Shown here: piece after piece, positions 60,795-64,000 of the stretch
How the letters are laid out: each line of letters starts with the position of its first letter
How positions within the stretch are numbered: position 1 is the stretch's first letter
Assembly: GCF_900312745.1 (NCBI RefSeq)
Contig: NZ_OMPD01000014.1
Coordinates: 2,604,001-2,668,000, forward strand
Source: Aquimarina sp. AU58
GTDB taxonomy: Bacteria; Bacteroidota; Bacteroidia; Flavobacteriales; Flavobacteriaceae
DNA: 64,000 nucleotides
Reading direction: 5' to 3'
The notes under the pieces: generated by a model
What the model was told of the DNA's origin: nothing
Databases searched by the model: none
What the model saw: the letters and a program-made list of their open reading frames with translations, nothing else
Position numbers and translations under genes: made by a program

Positions 60795-61883
60795 TTGGAG
60801 CAAAATTACAAACTGTTAATTAAAAACCTTGATGAAAAATCAGACATCATAGAATATAAGACGCTCCTTCAAAAAAAATGGAACAATAATGTATATTATT
60901 CGGCTGAGCATTTGTTACATTTTGAGAAGGATTCTGATACGCTAAAATACTTTTTGTTTGAAAAAGAAAATGAGCCTGTTATTCTAATGCCTTTTGTTTT
61001 TAGAGAAATAAAAATAAAAGATAAGAAGCATCCGTATTTTGATGTTACAAGCCCGTATGGCTATAGTGGGCCTTTATTTAATGATACTGTTACAGAAGAA
61101 GATATTGCTCAATTTTGGGGCAATGTTGATCAATGGTATATGGATCATAATGTAATAACAGAATTTATTCGATTTAGTTTAAATGGAAACCACAAAAAAT
61201 ATTCAGGATGTTTAACTAATACATTATCAAATGTTAGAGGGCATCTTTTAGATAATTTTGACGATCAATGGGTGGCATTTTTACCTAAAGTTAGAAATAA
61301 CTACAGAAAGGCAGTAAATCACAATTTAGTATTTAAAATATTTCATAAGCATGAAATAACAAAAGATATCATTAAAATCTTTAATGATATCTATGTGAAT
61401 ACGATGAATCGCAATAATGCAGATCGTATTTATTTTTTCTCCAATACTTATTTTGAAAACCTGATATTATCAAATTTAGATAATTTTTCTATTGCTATTG
61501 CGTATTATGAAGGTATCCCAATTTCTATCGAACTTATCATTGGTTATAAGGATACTATTTTTGCATTTCTAGGGGGAACAAATGCAGAGTATTTTAGTTA
61601 TAGACCTAATGATTTTCTTAGAGTAAAAATTATAGAATGGGCGATCAAAAATAATATCAAATGTTATGTTTTAGGAGGAGGTATGAAAGATGGTGATGGA
61701 TTGTACAGACATAAAAAATCACTTTTTCCAAAAGATGAAGATGTAGTTTTTCATACCGGAAGAAAAATTATTAATGAAAAAATTTACGATGAGCTATGTC
61801 GCTCTGCCAATCCAGAATATTCTCATGTTCATAAAGAGAATGTAAAAGATTATTTTTTTCCTTTTTATAGATTAAGTATATGA
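60795..61883 (+). CDS. FemAB/GNAT-like (BioF2-type) acyltransferase
   Basis: 362 residues. The pattern is that of the BioF2-like/FemAB-like GNAT group: an N-terminal half with YFLFEKENEPVILMPFVFRE, a hinge KVRNNYRKAVNHNL (where FemAB proteins bind the acceptor), and a second GNAT core with FSIAIAYYEGIPISIELIIG, FLGGTNAEYFSYRPNDFL and VLGGGMKDGDGLYRHKKSLFP. It starts with TTG, because the next ATG would remove about 65 conserved residues. Related proteins transfer amino acids or fatty acyl groups to amino groups. Overlaps the next gene by 4 bases. Confidence 0.75.
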   Translation: MEQNYKLLIKNLDEKSDIIEYKTLLQKKWNNNVYYSAEHLLHFEKDSDTLKYFLFEKENEPVILMPFVFREIKIKDKKHPYFDVTSPYGYSGPLFNDTVTEEDIAQFWGNVDQWYMDHNVITEFIRFSLNGNHKKYSGCLTNTLSNVRGHLLDNFDDQWVAFLPKVRNNYRKAVNHNLVFKIFHKHEITKDIIKIFNDIYVNTMNRNNADRIYFFSNTYFENLILSNLDNFSIAIAYYEGIPISIELIIGYKDTIFAFLGGTNAEYFSYRPNDFLRVKIIEWAIKNNIKCYVLGGGMKDGDGLYRHKKSLFPKDEDVVFHTGRKIINEKIYDELCRSANPEYSHVHKENVKDYFFPFYRLSI

Positions 61884-63055
61884 AAAAGGTCCAGATAGAT
61901 TATTTTTTTGAACTTTTTGAAAAAGGATTGATACCAAAAATATTTCCTAAGATTGGTACTTTAGAAAGTGAAGAAGGATTAATTAATCCAGATTATGATG
62001 AAAAACTAATAAACAATCCCGATACGGTTTACTCGGTTTTCTTTATAGCTGATTATCTGAAGCCAGAACTTAATAAAAGAGTGTTTAATCTAAAAAAAAT
62101 TAATCAGTTTTTTAAGGGTTACGCAATTTTACTGGATGGTTTTGCTAGTGCAGATGCTTATGTAAAATATCGTTTCCGAAGTAATGCAAAAGGAATAAGA
62201 AGGAGAATAAAACGACTCGAATCATGTTTTCAGATTTCATATAAAACATATTATGGCGCAATAGAAGAGGAGGAATACGATCTATTGATGGATTGTTTAG
62301 AAAAAATGTTGATCAGAAGATTTAAACAGCGTAATGATGTGAGTCAAAGTCTTATTCGATGGGATCACTATAAAAGCATATATTTTTCTTTGATCAATCA
62401 AAAAAAAGCATCATTGTTTGTTGTTTATGATAATGATAATCCAATAGTTATATCACTTAATAATCATTTTCACGGACAATTATTTAGTGCAATATCATCA
62501 TATGATATTGATTACCGAAAATTTAGTTTAGGGAGTGTAGAGATTTATAAGAAATTAGATTGGTGTATCGCAAATAATCATAAGTCTTATGAGATGGGGA
62601 TGGGAGATCTTACTTACAAACGAGAATGGTGCAATCATATCTATAATTTTGAACACCAAATAATCTATCCCAAAAAATCTATTTCTGCTGCTCTTACTGC
62701 CGCTATCGAATATTTGAAAGTAAGTTTTAAAGAGTTTGTTTTTAAAATGGCTTATGTTCGATATAAAAAATATAAAGCAAAACGAAAAAAGAGCACTGTT
62801 GTCTTACAGGAGCCAAAATATCAGGCATTACCTATAATAGAGGCACAGTATGAAAAACAATACCCTATAATAGATTATAATAGTACCGAGTATAATTTTT
62901 TAAGAAAAATTGTGTTTGACTTTTTGTATACTAGTATTGAAAAAGTATCAGATGTTAGCGTATTAAAAGTTTTGGAAGAAGAAAATACTTATTTGATTAT
63001 TGGGAAATCTAAGATGCAAAAAATTGTTTTTGAAACCAGTTCGCATCTCTCCTAA
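61880..63055 (+). CDS. FemAB/GNAT-like (BioF2-type) acyltransferase
   Basis: 391 residues, second of two overlapping genes (ATGA overlap). RFRSNAKGIRRRIKRLESC (a basic hinge helix) and SLFVVYDNDNPIVISLNNHF, AISSYDIDYRKFSLGSVEIYK, and EMGMGDLTYKREWC reproduce the BioF2-like GNAT core. The C-terminal 110 residues (after 290) are a helical extension of unknown role. Substrate could be aminoacyl-tRNA, acyl-CoA or an acyl carrier; the carrier genes nearby make the last attractive (inference). Confidence 0.75.
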   Translation: MKKVQIDYFFELFEKGLIPKIFPKIGTLESEEGLINPDYDEKLINNPDTVYSVFFIADYLKPELNKRVFNLKKINQFFKGYAILLDGFASADAYVKYRFRSNAKGIRRRIKRLESCFQISYKTYYGAIEEEEYDLLMDCLEKMLIRRFKQRNDVSQSLIRWDHYKSIYFSLINQKKASLFVVYDNDNPIVISLNNHFHGQLFSAISSYDIDYRKFSLGSVEIYKKLDWCIANNHKSYEMGMGDLTYKREWCNHIYNFEHQIIYPKKSISAALTAAIEYLKVSFKEFVFKMAYVRYKKYKAKRKKSTVVLQEPKYQALPIIEAQYEKQYPIIDYNSTEYNFLRKIVFDFLYTSIEKVSDVSVLKVLEEENTYLIIGKSKMQKIVFETSSHLS

Positions 63056-63108
63056 ATGATGTCGTTTTTTTACAATCCAGGCATTGTATGTTGATATATA
63101 TTTGTGAT

Positions 63109-63387
63109 ATGAAAAAAACAATTATAGCACGATTAAGTGTACAGAAAGAAAGTGCCGAACAATTTTTGATACATGCAAAAAAGATGGTTCGGGAAAGTAA
63201 TTTAGAAGAAGCTTGTATAACCTATCGTTTATATCAAGAAATAGATGCTGATACAGAATTTATTTTTTATGAAGAATATACAAATATGAATGCAGTGGAT
63301 GCTCATAATTCTTCGAATCATTTTAAAGAGTTTATTTCGCTGGTATCCCCAATACTTACATCAGAACCAATAATAGAAGTCTTTTAA
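63109..63387 (+). CDS. Antibiotic-biosynthesis-monooxygenase-like (ABM) protein
   Basis: 92 residues when started at the ATG at 63109 (MKKTIIARLSVQ); an ATG at 63088 adds seven residues and fits the family less well. The dimeric ferredoxin-like ABM fold is shown by ARLSVQKESAEQFLIHAKKM, YRLYQEIDADTEFIFYEEY and HNSSNHFKEF. Family members act on small aromatic or quinol substrates. It is followed directly by an AraC-type regulator gene, so the two form a small detoxification-type pair. Confidence 0.85.
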   Translation: MKKTIIARLSVQKESAEQFLIHAKKMVRESNLEEACITYRLYQEIDADTEFIFYEEYTNMNAVDAHNSSNHFKEFISLVSPILTSEPIIEVF

Positions 63388-64000
63388 TTGTTAATCAATA
63401 AAACGTCATATAAACCTAATAAAAGTTTGGCAACGTATGTTGACCGAATTTATGTGCTAAAACATTCGGGAGCATTTAAATTGCCTGCGATTTTGCCTGG
63501 CACTGGTTTAGAATTGTTGTTTCATACTCATGAACCATTGCTAATAAATAATCATAAATGTGATAATGGCCATATTATTTGTCCAAGAAATTCAATATTA
63601 CATATAGATGAGTTTAGTGATGTTTCTTTTATATCGGTTCGATTTAAAAGTGGGGCTTTTCGTCACTTTTCTTCAATTCCATTTATAGAGCTAAACAATC
63701 AGTTTGCTTCTGTCGAAGATATTTGGGGGGTTAAGGGTAAAGATTTTTTAGAGAAACTAAATGAGCACCATACTATTAATGACAAAATAAAATGTATAGA
63801 GTCCTTTTTGCTTAAATGTTTGTATGATTATCATAATAAACAAAATGACAAATGGGATACTATTATGCATTCTTTGTATAAGCAGTATAATTCAATTTCT
63901 TTAAAAGAATTAGCTACTTATACTAATTTGAGTTATCGCCAGTTTGAAAGAAATTTTAAATCTCAATTTGGGATTACACCAAAGAAAATTCAACGAATTA
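63388..64000 (+). CDS. AraC-family transcriptional regulator, truncated by window end
   Basis: Partial. The frame opens at TTG (63388-63390), directly after the stop of the ABM gene, and runs to the window edge with no stop (about 204 residues). The N-terminal domain reads KPNKSLATYVDRIYVLKHSG, then LPGTGLELLFHTHEPLL and ISVRFKSGAFRHFS, as in AraC regulators with a DUF6597-type sensor domain. The first HTH begins at SISLKELATYTNLSYRQF and the second at FKSQFGITPKKIQRI, where the window ends. The start is uncertain because no ATG occurs in the first part of the frame. Confidence 0.8.
   Translation, partial: MLINKTSYKPNKSLATYVDRIYVLKHSGAFKLPAILPGTGLELLFHTHEPLLINNHKCDNGHIICPRNSILHIDEFSDVSFISVRFKSGAFRHFSSIPFIELNNQFASVEDIWGVKGKDFLEKLNEHHTINDKIKCIESFLLKCLYDYHNKQNDKWDTIMHSLYKQYNSISLKELATYTNLSYRQFERNFKSQFGITPKKIQRI

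Noticed and set aside
63097..63104. TATATTTG as a promoter -7 box for the ABM gene
   Set aside because: It lies only four bases before the preferred start codon and has no -33 element, so it is probably a chance match in AT-rich DNA.

Overview
The window is AT-rich, gene-dense DNA from a member of the Bacteroidota, most likely a marine Flavobacteriaceae of the Aquimarina type (genus is inference). The evidence is a 1276-residue secreted protein with a type IX secretion (Por) C-terminal sorting domain, a DUF2911 protein, a MutS2 without Smr domain, fused alpha/beta 2-oxoacid dehydrogenase E1, a Bacteroidota-type -7 element (TAnnTTTG) before several genes, and almost no Shine-Dalgarno sequences. 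No tRNA, rRNA, CRISPR array, prophage or intact insertion sequence was seen.

Layout. 0-4.8 kb: a minus-strand photorepair operon (SRPBCC protein, unusual SDR, photolyase) with an inverted repeat over its promoter, then a STAS-like protein, an aquaporin and a DUF2911/TPR protein. 4.8-5.5 kb: a gene-poor stretch with a decayed HTH regulator and two hairpins. 5.5-9.4 kb: a giant secreted beta-propeller/Fn3/GEVED protein. 9.7-18.7 kb: a minus-strand run of Gfo/Idh/MocA oxidoreductase, two sodium:solute symporters, an unlisted 36-residue membrane protein, a secreted PIG-L deacetylase and MutS2. 18.7-26.5 kb: housekeeping genes (Ung, a solute-binding protein, nucleoside phosphorylase, DUF1835 protein, SUI1 factor, 2OG-Fe(II) oxygenase, fused 2-oxoacid dehydrogenase E1).

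26.8-63.1 kb is a large surface or exo-polysaccharide locus. A 20-gene plus-strand run (26847-49431) makes a UDP-HexNAc uronic acid precursor (epimerase plus dehydrogenase), carries a Wzx flippase, an EpsG-type Wzy polymerase, five glycosyltransferases, a pyruvyltransferase-like protein next to a PP-loop protein, acyl/acetyltransferases and a CapK-like adenylate-forming enzyme. It ends at a terminator facing a minus-strand beta-helix lipoprotein. A second plus-strand part (51996-63055) has a further glycosyltransferase with its own terminator, two PglC-type initiating sugar phosphotransferases, PglD-type acetyltransferases (one fused to an FAD/NAD(P)-binding protein) and three GNAT/FemAB-like N-acyltransferases. 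The window ends in a monooxygenase-like gene and a truncated AraC regulator.

The most interesting signal is a pair of Dlt-like acyl-transfer systems in this Gram-negative locus. One is a contiguous set: DltA-like adenylating enzyme, carrier protein, MBOAT, SGNH/DltD-like protein (36482-40625). The second is split: MBOAT plus SGNH protein (47077-49431) and adenylating enzyme plus carrier (55276-57022). Both MBOATs end in the same hexapeptide FIYFQF, matching the C-terminal tyrosine acyl-shuttle motif of polymer-acylation pathways, and both SGNH partners keep a Ser near the N-terminus and a DxxH motif near the C-terminus. I infer that the polymer, or its sugar precursors, carries amino acid or related acyl groups. 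The substrates cannot be read from the sequence.
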